Shown here: positions 20,998 to 34,800 of the stretch, piece after piece
Position numbering within the stretch: position 1 is the first letter of the stretch
How the letters are laid out: every line of letters begins with the position of its first letter
Source: Falciphora oryzae
Taxonomy: Eukaryota > Ascomycota > Sordariomycetes > Magnaporthales > Magnaporthaceae
NCBI GenBank assembly: GCA_000733355.1
Contig: JNVV01000072.1
Location: 124,001-188,000, forward strand
Direction: 5' to 3'
Length of the DNA stretch: 64,000 nt
The notes under the pieces: model-generated
Databases searched by the model: none
Seen by the model: only the letters and a program-made list of their open reading frames with translations
What the model was told of the DNA's origin: nothing
Position numbers and translations under genes: made by a program

Positions 20998-23900
20998 TAA
21001 TCGCAAATAAACCATATAAAAGCGAAAACCTATTTGCTGCCTATTTCGAAAACTTTAAAGGATGGACCTAGCAATATTTTAAGGATATTGATATCCGGAT
21101 TATACAAACGTTTAAAGCCTTTTTAACAAAAAAAAAGATTACCTTCCTAAGCTATGCAACGCTTAAAATCACCATCCGTTTCGCAAAATTTATTACAAAA
21201 ACAGCGGCATAAAACGCGGCGATCGAAAAAACACAAAACCTCCAATCTCCCGATTATAAGACGAACGTAAAAACCGAAACCAGTTAACCGGCCGAAACCT
21301 TTACTTCGGACCAACCCCTTCAGTTACCGCCCCTTTTAAACCCCAAACGGTTAATAAACGAAATACCGATTTCGCGATCCTACGAACCAAATCGCGGTAA
21401 TCTTACGATTGGTGGAACCAGTTTATAATTAAATTTGCCGACCTAACTTTAGGCAACCCCACCACTGCTCCGATAACTAAGGGAAAAAAGGTTTACAAAT
21501 TACAACGATTTCGGTAACCCTTTCCAAAAACAAACGAAACCCACGGCCGCGGCGGTCAGCTATAAACGCCACCACCAGGCGTATTTGGAAGCTTAGGCGC
21601 GGCTAACCGACGGAACAACGCGCTAACGATTACGCCTCGAAACCCCAGTGCCAGCCCGGTACGATATAACACTTCCACCACTATTTAACTACCGGAAGCT
21701 CCTACCGGTTAAAATCCCTAATGCTATAATCGATACGAGCACAATAAAGGCGTTTAAACAAGCATGGAATAAAAAGCACAGCTATATAAGGGAATAGTAC
21801 GATATTTTCGACGATAAAGTCCTGTTTTTTACAGACATATGCGAAATGCTTGGGATTCCCTTTTCATAGCTCCATACGCTTTTCCTATTAACTTTACGGG
21901 GCCGTATTGCTCGGTATTTTATTTTTAAAATAAATAAAGGTTATACCTTTAAGGCGATCTACCTGGCCTTCCAAAAGCATTTCGATACTAAAGTTAATAA
22001 ATAATAGTACTATACAAATTGGAGCTCGATTACCTTCCAAACTGTACGTTTTAAAAGCGGAAACGCAAATAAATCCAATATGGAAATATTGCAAATTTTG
22101 CTCGACAAACTCCAAATCTGCTAACGAGCATTGGGATTTGCCTATTAGGAGGATTACCAGCTCGTAACGAACACCATCCGTATAGTTTAAAAAATTCTTA
22201 AGCTAAAAATGGCCCTTTCCAAACCCGAAAAAACCTTTAAAGGCTTGGCTTCCTAATTTAAAAGCACGATGTAAGTGGAAAAAAACGTTGGTATATCAGG
22301 CATCCATTTTATAAAGCGACGGTTCGGGAACGCTACTCGCCCCGATCACCGCACAAGCACTCGAAACAACTTCCGATCCGGAAAACCCGGGAAGCGAAAG
22401 CTAAAGTGCTGGACGTGCGGCAAATTAGGACATCGCTTTGAAGATTACACGCCCGAGGAACAAAGGCAAGCCAAAAAGCTGTGGAAACGAAGGCGAAAAG
22501 CTCGCGGCGAGCCGAGGAAAGGATATAAACAATTCCTCGCAACCTACGAGCCTGGTAGCAGCGACGAAAAAAATTAAAAAGCCGCGTTTAAAAATACCCC
22601 CGATTATATAACGGATAACGAATATAATTTAGCAAGCACCTATTTTATAACATTAGCTACGGTAATATACCTCGCTAACGAAGCCTTTTTGCACCGCCTT
22701 TACGGTACTAAAGCGCCGAGCTTAGACAAAAAGGAACCTACGGTACTAACAAAACAGGTACTTATTTAATACATATTTACAACCACCGATAAATGGTACG
22801 GCATTATCCCCGATACCGGCGCGGCAAAAATATCAATTGCCGGAACGACCTAATTCCGAGCTTTGTAACGCTATTTGCTTAATCTTTTTTTGGATACCAT
22901 TAGGAAGAAAAGACGCGTGCGCTTTGGATCCGGAAAAGCCATTTCTAGCATAAAAGAGATCATTTTACCGACCCCAATAGGCACTGTTATATTTTATGTA
23001 GTGCTTACACCAACCCCGTTCCTCCTTTGTATCGATAATATAAATACGCTCGGGGTATACTTTAATAACACCCGCAACGAGCTGGTAACTAGGCAAAGTA
23101 AGCGCGTTCCGATTATAAAACGCCACGGCCACCCCTGGTTCTTTTTAAACGAGGTTAGCCACGTTACGATAGGTATTTCGTTTATAATAAAACCAAAAAG
23201 CGCGGGAGCAACGTATTTTACGGAAGCTAAGCTTAAGCGTATTTACAAACGCTTTAGGCACCCCTTTATCGAACGACTTTGGATTGTTTTCCAACGAGCT
23301 AGCCACGAAACTGATCGCAACGTTTTGGAAATGATCAAACGCGTGTGCCATTTTTGCCAAATCAAAGCACCCGCATAATAACGGTTCCGGTTTACGCTTA
23401 AAAAAAACATCGATTTCAATTATAAAATTGTCGTTAACGTGATGCATTTGGACGGTAAACCAGTACTTTATATAATCGATGCGAGCATAGCATTTAGCGC
23501 CGTAACGTTCCTAAAGGACATAAGCGCAAAAGAGATTTGGGAAGCTTTTAAACGCTGTTGGTTAGATATTTATTTGGGGCCTTTAAACGTTGTATTTTAC
23601 GACGCAGGTACCAATTTTACAGCGAGCGAATTCCAGGTGGAAGCAAAGCTTTTTGGGATTACCTGCAACTAAGTCCCGATCGAGGCGCACTAATCGATAG
23701 GCAAGGTGGAAAAGTACTACGGACTACTCCGCCGAGCTTACGAGATAATCCGGAAGGAGTGCCCTAATTTGCACCCCAATTCCGTGTTCTAAAAAGCTAT
23801 TAAAGCTATAAGCGATACGGCAGAACCTAACGGCTTTATTCCTACGCTGTTTGTTTTCGGAGCAATGCTACGCATCAACAACAACTTTCCCCCAACGAAA

Positions 23901-26529
23901 AGCTAGGTTTAAAAAGCGGCAGCGATTACTAAGGCTATAGGAAAGTTCCGAAAGCTTTATGCCAAGCGCAAGGTACAAAACGCTTTGAATACGCGCAACG
24001 GGCCAAGCACGAAAAACATTTTGCCCAGCGCGCTGGCTTTAGGAATAGAAGTGTTAGTGCATAAGGAAGACGGCGAGTGGAAAGGACCGTATAAGGTCCT
24101 TTGGGTAGCAGATAACGAAGTAACGATCGAAATTGTTAACGGCCCTTTAACGTTCCGGAATATTGCTTGCAAGCCATACCATAAAGCGTAGGAGCAGGAA
24201 ATTGCAATAACGGAAAAATAATTAGCCCCGTTCGAATATCCATTACAAACGGAACTAAAACGGAAAGGGAGACCGCTAAAAATTACGAAAACAGTAGCGG
24301 CAAATGCGTTTAGCGATAACGAAGCCCTTTCCGAAATCGAAATTGCACCCCCACCCGCACCCGTTAGGCCCGGTAGACTACGGAGGGCATTTGCTTAAAA
24401 AGCACCAGCACTAACGGTATCCGAGGTACTAGCCCCCAAACGACGAGGACGACCCCCGCGCTAAATAGCAACGGCATTCCTAGCCTAAAAAGAAAAGGAA
24501 TCCCTACGTTTGGCGCTCTAATACCGATAGGAGGGCAAAATTAAAGCTTCCGGACGCCCATTCGAGGAATCCGACTGGTTTGAAATCGAGGCATTCCTTG
24601 CCGCCGGAGTGATCAAACTAATTAGATTAAGCGGCATTGGCAGCGCGAAAATTTTTAGGTCCCGCTTCGTTAAAAAAGTTAAAAGCATTAATTCGATCTT
24701 TTATAAGAAGTCGAGATTTGTAGTGTAAGGATATAGCGATTGGGAAAAAAAAAGCCTTTTTACCTAGTCCCTAACGATTATGCGATGTAGCTAACGCCTG
24801 ATCCTCGCGCTTAGCCCGTCCCTTATGGAACGAGGTTTTATGCTAATAATTAAAAACATTAGCCAAACGTATACCCAGTCCGAAATAGAGCTGCAAAGGG
24901 AGGTTATTTTGCGCCTTCCTAAGGAATTAAAACATCGGTACTTAGAGAGCACGGCCTTTTAACTGATTAAACCGCTTTACGGATTGGCCGAAATAGGGCT
25001 GCATTGGTACGTTACGTACTAGAGGCACTATAAAAAACGATTGGATTGTTCCATTTCGGAATATAATCCGTGTTTGTTTGTTTTAAAGATCGGCTATAGC
25101 TTTGGAATAATTGGTATGTAAACCGACGATATTTTAAATTTAGGTAACGCCGAGTTTATGCAAAGGGAGGAAACAGCGTTCCAGGAAACCGGGTTTAAAA
25201 CGAAACCAAAATCGATCTTGTACCCCGGAAACGAAAGCAATTTTAACGGGTGCAAGATTTTAGTTAGATAAAACGCTGTTACTATGCAGCAAAAGGGATA
25301 GGCAGATCGTTTGGAGCTGGTAATTGCGGGATCAAACGATACCCAACAGCAATACGTCGTATAACGCGCACGAAGGGCATATGTAAATTCGATATGCCAG
25401 TTAAAAGCCGCTTTTAACTACTTTGTGGCTATACAAGCTAAAGATCTTATAAATACAAACGTGTTTAAGCTTAACAAAAGGATTTAATGGCAGATCGATA
25501 ACGTAGATAAAGGCTTGAATTACGTGCAGTTAGATTTGCAAACAGCCAGCCTGTATATGTTTGTGGACGGGTCCTTCGCTAACAATTAGGACCTTAGTTT
25601 ATAAATCGGCTTTGTGATCGTCCTAAGCAACGAAGGAGTTATAAAGCAGGAAAATAGTTTCCGGGTTACCGGCAACATCCTGTATTGGAGCTTCGTAAAG
25701 TGCAAAAGGGTTACAAAAAGCGTTCTAGCGAACGAGATTTACGGTATGGTTAGCGGTTTCGATACTGGCTATGTCCTAAAAATAACGCTCGCAACGATTT
25801 GCGAAAAACTGGATTTGCCCCCCTGTAAATTGATTATTTGCACCGATAGCTTTTCGCTTTACTAATGTTTTGTTTAACTAGGGACTATTACGGAAAAACG
25901 CCTTATAATAAATATTATAGCTTTCCGCGAATCTTACGAAGCGCGCGAAATTAACGAAATTAAATGGATCGCAAAGGCAGATAACCCGGCCGACGCTATA
26001 ACAAAGGAGCTGCTAAATAAAGCTTTGGAGGACTTTATAAGCAGTAATTCAACCACCGTAAAAGTGGAAAGATGGGTAAAACGGGACTATAAATAAAAAA
26101 AAGCTAAAAAATGCATATAAAATCGTTTTTTATGGTACCAAAACGCTAAAATCCCTAAAAACAACGCAAAAATCGACAAAATAAAAATGCTCAAATTAAA
26201 AAAGCAACAAACGACTATGCCGAAATAACAAACGATTTTACAACCAAATTTTTTCTAAATATCCCGTCAAACTCTCCTTCACTCCTCTTCCTCGTCATCT
26301 TTGCCATCTCCCAGCTAAGCAACTTCGTACATCCTCAAAGCGGCCGCGCGGCCCGCCGCCTTCTGCTCTAATCGCGTCATCATTAGGAAGTCGGCATTAG
26401 CATCCTCCTAATCCCCATCCTTAGCCGCCAGCTGCAGCATACATTTGGTGGTAATACGCCATTTATTAAAAGTTTAAAAATTACAAAAAAACACGTTAGC
26501 AAACGCACCTAAAGCATTAAACTAAAAAA

Positions 26530-27156
26530 ATAAACTTACCTTTTTATCGCGATTATCGCGACCCCATTCCACTATAAACTTAAGCGCCGGACGCAACGCG
26601 ATCGAAAGACTGGAGGATAATTAAAACGAGCTTTAAAAAAGATAAGGGAAAATCGAAATGCTTACATGGGCTAATAGGTGTGGCCCGACGCGCACAACCA
26701 ACAGCGCTTTTTAACCGGGACTATATTTCGACAGCCATCGCCCTTTTTCATTTTGCTGGCGAAAACGGACTTTAAGCAACTTAAGCAAGGGACAGCGCGC
26801 AAAGCGCCCTTTCCACCGCGCGGACCCGGTGCAAAAACCGTTTTGCCACTAACAGCAGGCCTAACGATTTTAATAGCCGCCTTCTTCTTTTTGTCCAACG
26901 GAGCAGGCGCAAAATCGGCGTTTTCGAAATCGAAATCATCATCGAACGGGTTAAGGAACTAATCGACAACGGCGTTAGCAGCCGCGGGCGCAAGCGCGAC
27001 CGGAGGTGTAGGAATGGCCATCGCAAAATCGAAAGCCTTAGCGGCAAGGCCTTAAAGCCGCTTTAAAGATCTGCCACCGCTGCGCGCGACAGATCGAGGC
27101 TTCCGAACCTTTTTAGCGACCGCACCAAACTTGGTATTGCCTTTTTTGTTGCCCAT
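26530..27156 (-). pseudogene. Antisense cysteine-containing frame at the 3' end of Copia-B
   Basis: On the minus strand an ATG at 27156 (MGNKKGN...) opens a frame that can be followed, through a few stops explicable as CAA/CAG or CGA decay, to about 26530. It encodes a basic N-terminus, a Lys-rich linker and a cysteine cluster (VPCLSCLKSVF, then GDGCRN, then RCWLCASGHT; about 26685-26815). It lies between the RNase H end and the right LTR and is opposite to gag-pol. I have a memory of similar cysteine-rich frames in other fungal transposons but cannot name a family. The function is unknown and the copy is broken. Confidence 0.5.
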
Positions 27157-27682
27157 AGTAACGAGAGCGACCGAAAAGTCAACCGACAGAAAATTGATCG
27201 AACAAAGCGGGTAAAAAATGCTACAAATAAAAGGCAATACAGGCGGACGATCTGGATTAACGAAGTTTACCAGATCAAATTGCCCGACCTTTCAAAGGCC
27301 GGAAGGAAAGCTTTTTATAAAGCCTAGACCCGGCCTGCAAAAAGTCCTTAATTTGCGTTCCTATTGTCCTGCATTAAGTCACAACCTAAATAGCCCGTTG
27401 AGGTTATTCACTGCTATTATGCTCTTTAATTGCACCACCCACCGCTCTGCCCGCGCACCGCAAGCCAAATCCGGTGGACCCTATCACGTTATCGTTCCTA
27501 TTATCGTTATTAAAGGCGACGAGCCGCTTTGAAAGCGGCTATTTAGTTTTTTCCTAATCCGGATTATTTGGTCCGGAGATTCCCTTTGTTATTAACTTTA
27601 CAAAATCCAGTAGAGCTAGGATCACGGAATTTGTTACGTAAAGGGATCTCCTAATTGCTTGCACAAAAGAAAAAGTTGCCGG

Positions 27683-27982
27683 TGTTGGATTGCACTGGCT
27701 TGTGCAGGCAATCGGCAGAGCTCAAAGAGGGCCGGATCCTTTTGTCCCGTGATCTCTAATCACGGGATCCGAGGACCCGCAAGCCCGCGGAGGTTGGGAG
27801 CAGGGGAGGGCCCCTTTGGTGATCTGGATCGTGTATATATAGCCTCCCTTCTGCTCCTTCTCTGGCAGATAGATTCCTTTCCTTTTCGTGCACAAGAATA
27901 GAATGATCCTCTGATATAAAGGATTGTTGTTCACCTTCTTTGGAGATCTCCGAGCCCAACAGGAGTACCACTCCTACCAACA
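27683..27982 (+). repeat. Right LTR of Copia-B
   Basis: 300 bp, TGTTGG...CCAACA, the cleaner of the two copies, followed directly by the GCCCG target duplication and the continuation of Copia-A. Confidence 0.92.
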
Positions 27983-27987
27983 GCCCG

Positions 27988-28597
27988 GGCAAAAGTAATA
28001 GGGTTTATAAAAAAAGGCATTTGGGTTAAACTACCGCGCGTTAAAGCCTTTAATAGGGCGCTTAATATCAAATGGGTATTTGCCTATAAATTTAACGAAA
28101 ACGGATACTTCGAAAAGTTTAAAGCGAGGGCAATGGTTAGGGGTAACTAATAACCGCTTAACTCGCTACAAAATACCTACGCCGCAACGCTCGCTGCTTA
28201 AACGTTTAAAATTATAATAGCGATTATAGCTTATTTCGATTTGGAAGCGCACCAAATAAACGTAAGCAACGCGTTTTTGTACGCAAAACTCGGTATAAAC
28301 TACGAGCCAATTTACGTTAACCTTCCACCTGGCTTTGCGAAGCCAAACTACGTAGCACGCTTTTAAAAAGCCTTTTACGGAATGCGAAACTTTCCTTTAT
28401 TTTGGTATCGAAAGTTGGCGGCAACCTTTAGGGAATTCGGCTTAAAAGCGGCTGCAAACGAGCTTTGTTTATTTATGGACGAAGCGCGTTAAATTTTCCT
28501 GCTTTTTTATATTAACGATATCGTGCTTTTTTACCGTAAAAAGCATGCGGGCAAAGCATAACGCGTATTAAAAGGATTCCGCGATAAGTACGAAATG
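27988..28597 (+). pseudogene. Copia-A reverse transcriptase, central part (continuation after Copia-B)
   Basis: Continues the Copia-A RT (RVT_2 type): WVFAYKFNENGYFEKFKAR, AYFDLEAHQINVSNAFLY, then KAFYGMRNFP and a YINDIVLF stretch where active elements have YVDD (Asp-to-Asn at the second position is one transition). Several in-frame stops. It ends abruptly at the Gypsy LTR; the rest of RT and the RNase H are absent from the window. Confidence 0.85.
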
Positions 28598-28892
28598 TGT
28601 CACACGGAAGAACCCGTGGACCCAACTAGTTGGCATTACGAATCGGCCTTACGGAGGGTCGAAAACCCGCATAAGCGGTTAACGGCCCTAAGGCCAAGCG
28701 GTAAAGGTCGGAAGGCAGTGTAAATCATATACTCGATACTTCGTACGGATTACAAAGGGTTTATATAAACCTTGCCATCTCCTATGTCCTTTACGAAAGA
28801 TTCCTTCCTCCTTAAGCATTTTTTAAGCCCATAGAAAGATTATTTGCAATTTAGAAATTCTTTCTCCAAGCCGTTTTTAACCCCTTGTTACA
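28598..28892 (+). repeat. Left LTR of the Gypsy element
   Basis: 295 bp, TGTCACACGG...TTGTTACA, with a TTTATATAAAC promoter-like sequence near 28760. Matches the two halves of the right LTR with transition differences only, as far as I could align. Confidence 0.92.
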
Positions 28893-31800
28893 AATAATCT
28901 TTTTACGCTCTGCCCCTTAACGGAAGCCTCATTATCTTTCCTCCTAAGCTCTGGAAAGGCCCTGTTAATCGGTACCCCTAAGCCCCAACTATTGCCTTTT
29001 TTAGCGAATAAAACTTTGGGGCCACACCACAAACACTTTAACTGTTACCGGTGTTTTCGAACGGGTAAAAGCGAGAAGAATATACAAGAGGGTCGTTTTA
29101 CCCTCCTAGTCGCCCTAGCGAAGTTACGGGACTCCAAAAAAGGCCGGAAGATCTCCTTTGTACCTTTGGGACTTTACGCTGCCCAGGAATACAGGGAACC
29201 GGACCCCCTCATTTCGTCTACAACGACATCTCCTTCTTTACCAAGCGATTTTGGCATGTCGGCCGTGGAATTAACGGAATCCCCTTTTTTGCCTAGCGAT
29301 TCCGGTATACCTGCCGATACTATGCCGGCCCAATCTGGGAAAGCGGCCGGAAAAGCCCCCGAAAGCCCCTCCTGGTCTGCACCGGAAGAACGTCAAAATA
29401 CCCCTATACTTGACGATCAAGGGGCACTTATCCTTTATTCGGCACCCCCTTTCAACATAGCCCTCGAATAACAAGCCCTTATATCCGTGGGACGCCTTTA
29501 GGATCCCCCGGGCTGGATAACCGAAATCCAGCGGGAATTTATTAGTACGCACGAAGCAATTTCGGCCCTATCCCGAAGTGTGAGCCAGGAAATTCTCGCC
29601 GATCGGGAACAAATCCGCGAAATCGGGACCTATTACGACCGTATCACCCACGCGTACCATACCGTCGTTTTTTTATATAAAAAAGGCCTAATCGCTTCCG
29701 CCGATTAACAAAAGGCATTCCGGTAACGGATTATCGGAAAAAGCCAGGCATTTGCACAACAAATTTGGGCCACGGTCGCCATTTTGGCCGAAGAGCAACA
29801 AATCCGTTCGGAGGCCCTAGTTTAGCTCCGGGACGTTATTCGGGCCTAACAAACCCACTTGCAAGACCTACAAGCACGATTTTCCACCTTCGAAAAGGGA
29901 GTTTCCAACTGGGCCGTTAATAAAAATGCCCAAATCCAGGATCTTTTAACCAAGGAGCATGTTTCGCCCGAGGCCTTTACCGAAACCGAGCGACGCATAT
30001 TAGCTCAAACTTACCAGTTTGTTAAAGACGCCGTACGGGAAAGCCGGCGGCTTGCAGCATAAGGAAAGCGGCCTAAATTAGCTACTGTACTTTCGGCCCT
30101 GTAACGATCGTTTTAATAACCCGGATTAAACCGAAGCTTTTTTTAGGACGTACCCGTCCCTATTAGGGAAGATAGAGCCGAAGTTAATACCGATATATTT
30201 CCGCTTTCCGCTTTTAAACAAACAAGCTCGATAGCGCGGGAACGGATCGTCGGATCGAACGCCGGTTTGCTGGCCGCACAAATGGAAAGGACCTTAAAGG
30301 ATTTACAAACCCGAGCAAACCAAGCCCGCACAGGCATTACGCCGGGACGGACACAGGGACAACCCGCCGGTAATCCGGACTTTTCGGACTTTTCGGAATC
30401 GGATGATAGCGATAATAACCTACCACCGCGACTTCCTAACCAAAGGCTACGGCTGTTCCGATTACCTTTTCCGCTAGGCGATAGGGCTTCGCAACCCCTT
30501 AGGGGAACTCCCCAAGGCACGGTCTTTATAGTTAACCCCGTGCAATTTAAAGCCCCCAGCGCTTTCGAAAGGGATCGCACCAAATTTAAAGACTGGTGGT
30601 TCGTGGTACAGGCTTATATGAACGCCTGCCCCCAAAGCTTTACTAGTGACCCATACCGTATCATTTGGGTCGGGTCCCTTTTAAAAGGAGCCGCTTTCTA
30701 ATAGCACGTAGCCAGGGCACGTTTATTGGAATCCATAAACGTTTAAGATTCTTGGAAAGGATACGCTTCGTCGTTGGAGGAGCACTATAAGGACCCTAAC
30801 GAGGAACGAATTAATGCCAAAAAGCTCCGGTCCTTAAAGTACAACGGCGATATCGTCGGTTACCTAACGGAGCTAGGGCAGTACAATATCATTACCCGAT
30901 GGACCGGTACGACCTTCCGGGATTTCGTCCGATCCTCGCTACCCGAAGGTATCGCCGATTTGGTATATGCTAATAAAGGTCGAATCCTTACGGACGACGC
31001 CGAATTCCTCGAAGCCTTCCAAAAGGCAGGGACTATTTACGAGTAAAAGCTCGCAAATAAAGCTTCCATTAAGGCTTTGATGTAAGGAACGGGCTAAAAG
31101 GAAAAGGGAAAAGACGAGCCCGCTTCGAATTAGGAGCGTTCGAACGCGGGCCGTCGCCGCGGCAAAGGCTCCAACAAAAACCCAAATCCATCCTTAAGCT
31201 CCCGTTCCGGAAAGAAAGCTAACGATAAAGCTGCTAATAAAAAAAGTAACGTTTGGATTACGACCAAACTAGCATTCGAAAGGGTCGAACAACGCGATAT
31301 CGACGTACGAAAATTGGCTAAAGCCAATTGCTAGCGCTGTGGAAAAGAAGGGCATTATACGTTGGAATGTTACGCTAAAAAGGATACCAACGGCAAAAAA
31401 TTCCTTTTTGCACCGGCAAAAACGGCCGGCGCTAAATCTATCCTTAAACGCTTTGCGACGGACGAATAGGAGGAACAGCTACAGGCTAAAAGGGCCAAAA
31501 TTGCAAGCCTCGTTTCGGAAGCCCCAAGCGAAATACGAATTTTTGAATTGTTAGATTCGGAATCGGACGATAACTGTTAACAACCATCGACTATCGCTAT
31601 TACCCGAAGGCCCCTAACGGATAAAGAGCTCGCAAAGCCGATCCTCCGTATGTATATACGGGCAAAGGGATCGAAGGAGATACCTATTCGGGTCCTTTTG
31701 GACGGAGGTAGCGATACGAAGGTTATTTCGGACAAAATAGCCAAATAGCTTTCAGGGCATTTGGTTAATAGAGCTATTCCCCGCATTATAACTACCTTTT

Positions 31801-34800
31801 TAGGGGCGGTTAAACCAAAAGCCGGAAAGCAACTAGTGGTTAACGTTACTTTCCGGCACAAAACGTACTATTTTATGGAAACGTTCGAAATTAATCCTAC
31901 GGATCCAGATTGCGACGTTATCCTACCTTTCGTATGGCAAAGGCAACACCTACCGTTGGGTTTATTAGATCGCGACCTTCGGGATATCCGTATGGATTTG
32001 GACAAATGCCGGAAATGCAATAAGCCCCGGGCCCGGAAGCTATAGGATTTACGGCCCCTAAAAGGCTTACGCTTTCGGGAGGATATGAAAACGGTCGAAC
32101 CCGTAGTTATTGCAGCCATTAAGTACGGGTATGGTATTCCTTCCCCTAAGGAAGTGGCCAAAGCAGATTCGGACGGCTTCGAATCGGTACCAGAAGAGTT
32201 TAGGGAGTTTTTTCCTATTATAACGGAAGCGGCCGCTACCCGTTTTCCCGATTATCAGCTTTGGGACTACGAAATTCACTTAAAAAAAGGAGCTTAATTA
32301 AACCATAGCCCCTTTTACTAAATGAGCTAAAAGGAGCTGGACGTTTTAAAACTTTGGCTGGAAAAGCATGTGCGAACCGGCAAGGTTAGGCCATGCAAAA
32401 CTGCTAACAGTTCGCCTTTTATGTTCGTAAAAAAGAAAGACCCCTTTAATCCCTTAAAGGTAGTGGTCGATTATAGGGACGTAAACGCCAAAACGATTCC
32501 GATTCGGTGCCCTATCCCGTTTATTACGGAGCTTTAGGATCGATTTCGGAATGCCAAATGGAAAACGAAAATCGACCTTAAAACCGGGTTTAACCTAATT
32601 CGGATGAAAAAAGGGCACGAATAGCTTACGGCCTTCCGTTGCAAATACGGCGTTTTCGAATTTACGGTTATGCCTATGGGCTTTATTAACGCCCCCGCTA
32701 CCTTCCAAAGCATAATGAACCATATTTTTATGGACTTTATCGATGCCGGGCTCCTCGTGTATTTGGATAACCTTTTAATATACGCAGAGACTAAGGAATA
32801 ATACGATAGTTTGGTAAAGGAGGTGCTTCGCCGCTTTACCAAACATAACCTGGCCGTGGCCCCTCGCAAATGCGTCTGGGGGGTGCACGAGGTCGAGTTC
32901 TTTGGTTACATAATAGGACCCGAGGGCATCGCAATATCCAAAAACAAGGTTGATGCTATCATCTAATGGGAGGCCCTTAACTGCTTTAAGGACTTCCAGT
33001 CGTTTATCGGCTTTGCTAACTTTTACAGGAGGTTTATTAAAGGGTTTTTAGGAATCGTTAGGCCTATAACGACGGCCAACGCCCTGCTTAAAAGCCAATG
33101 GCGATGGACCCCCGAAATGGAACAGGCCTTCGAAGCCCTTAAAGTCGCTTTCGTTTCGCTTCCGATACTCCGGCATTTCGATCCGTTTTTCCTAGCGCAA
33201 GTCGAGGTAAACGCTTCGGACTTTGCCTTTGGAGGGGTGCTATCCTAAAGGGACCCCGAAACCAATAAATTGCACCCCGTTGCTTTCCATTCGCGCAAAA
33301 TGTTACTTGCCGAAATTAATTACGAAATCCACAATAAAAAGCTTTTAGCAGTCGTCGATTGTTTCGCGAAATGGAGGCATTACTTCGAAAAGGCAAAGTA
33401 CCGGATAAAGGTTTATACGGATTACCGGAACCTCGAATATTTCCTAACGGCTAAAGTCCTTAATCGAAAGCAAGCTAGATGGGCATAACAACTGGCTGGT
33501 TATTGGTTTATAATTAACTACCGGCTAGGAAAGCAAAATGAAAAGGCTAATGTGCTGTCGAAATTACCCCAGCATAAGCCTAAAAAAGGGGGGAGTAAGG
33601 ATTAGCCGATTACGACGATTTTGTAAGAAAAACACTTTTTAGCAAGAATTTCGGCCCTGGAAGGATAAAAAGATAACCCTATGGAAAAAGCTTTGCCGTA
33701 AAGAGCACCTTTTTTCCTTTTGTCCCCAGGCCGGCTTTGCAGTATTCCAGTTTTAAAGTGGGCTACGGAATTTATTAACAAAGTTAAACAAGCTGGTATA
33801 TCGGATTCCGAATACCAGGGCCGCTTTTAAAAGCCCGAAAAGGGTGAAGAAGTTGAGGATGGCCTTCTTTATTATAAGGAAAGGCTGTGGGTGCTAACGG
33901 AGGCCCTGCAAAAGGAAGTCTTCGAGTCCGAATATGATACAAAAGTCGCTGGATATATGGGCATGGACAAAACCTTGGAATTGATTACACGACATTTTTG
34001 GTGGCCCAATATCGAGGCAAAAGTCCGGGAATACGTAAGGGGATGCCTGGAGTGCTAACGCAATAAGGCCCCAAAGCATGCCCCTTTTGGACCCCTATAA
34101 CCTATGGAGCTGCATTACCAGCCCTGGAAAACGGTGGCTATGGATTTTATTACGGACCTCCTTTTAAGCGATAGGTGCGATTTAATCTGGGTAATGGTAG
34201 ACCCCTTTACCAAAATGGCGCATTTCGTCCCCTTTAAAATCGAGGGTAAGAAATCGGATGACTTTATCCGCATTTTCGCCAAAGAATACTGGCGATTGTA
34301 CGGTGTGCTTTTGGATATTATTTTTAATAAAGATTCCAGATTTACGAGCCATTTGTGGAAAGATTTCCTCCGTTTGGTAGGCATTAAGCTAAGAATGAGC
34401 ATTGCCTTCCATCCCCAAACGGATGGATAAACCGAAAGGTTTAACCAAAGCCTGGAAGCCTATTTTAGGTCTTTCGTAAATTACGAAATGATTAATTGGG
34501 TCGAGCTGTTACTTACGGCGGAATTTGCTTATAATAATACATTTTCGGCAAGTATTTCCATTATTCCCTTTTTCGCCAACTACGGGTACCACCCAGCTTC
34601 CAATAATCCCCCTCTTTTAGGACGAGTACGCAATCCAGCAAGCCAATTTTACCGGCATTAGATGACCCAGGTGCACGAAGAAGCCAAACGGCACTTCGAG
34701 AAAGCCCGGGAACGGATAAAGCATTGGGCCGATAAAAAAAGAGGCCCTTCGCCGGTTTTTACCGAAAGATAGCTTGTTATGCTGAACGCCCGGCACATAA

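Larger units (their letters stand above)
19584..26093 (+). pseudogene. Copia-B gag-pol (broken by stops and by the palindromic insertion)
   Basis: Recognisable parts in order: gag up to about 22570, ending in a zinc knuckle (about 22412-22450) whose last cysteine is tyrosine (C-X2-C-X4-H-X4-Y, explained by TGC to TAC); a protease-like DTGA motif near 22815; GAG-pre-integrase and integrase zinc region near 23240-23380 (HPFIERLW, VCHFCQ); integrase core near 23440-23670; an integrase C-terminal fold near 24040-24190; RT remnants near 24540-25270 (LIKPLYGLAE); RNase H near 25550-26060 (MFVDGSFANN and NPADAITKELL). The gag frame reads straight across the TA-flanked palindrome insertion when that is mentally skipped, showing it landed in coding sequence. 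Many stops; not functional. Confidence 0.85.
19284..27982 (+). mobile_element. Copia-B: Ty1/copia-type retrotransposon inserted in Copia-A RT (TSD GCCCG)
   Basis: Bounded by two 300-bp LTRs and a perfect 5-bp duplication GCCCG (19279-19283 and 27983-27987). Removing the element and one GCCCG brings the two parts of the Copia-A RT region together. Internal order is gag with zinc knuckle, protease, integrase, RT, RNase H, then an unusual antisense frame. An A-rich purine tract (AAAAGAAAAAG) precedes the right LTR. It carries the nested 432-bp palindromes at 20132-20997 inside gag. Confidence 0.93.
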
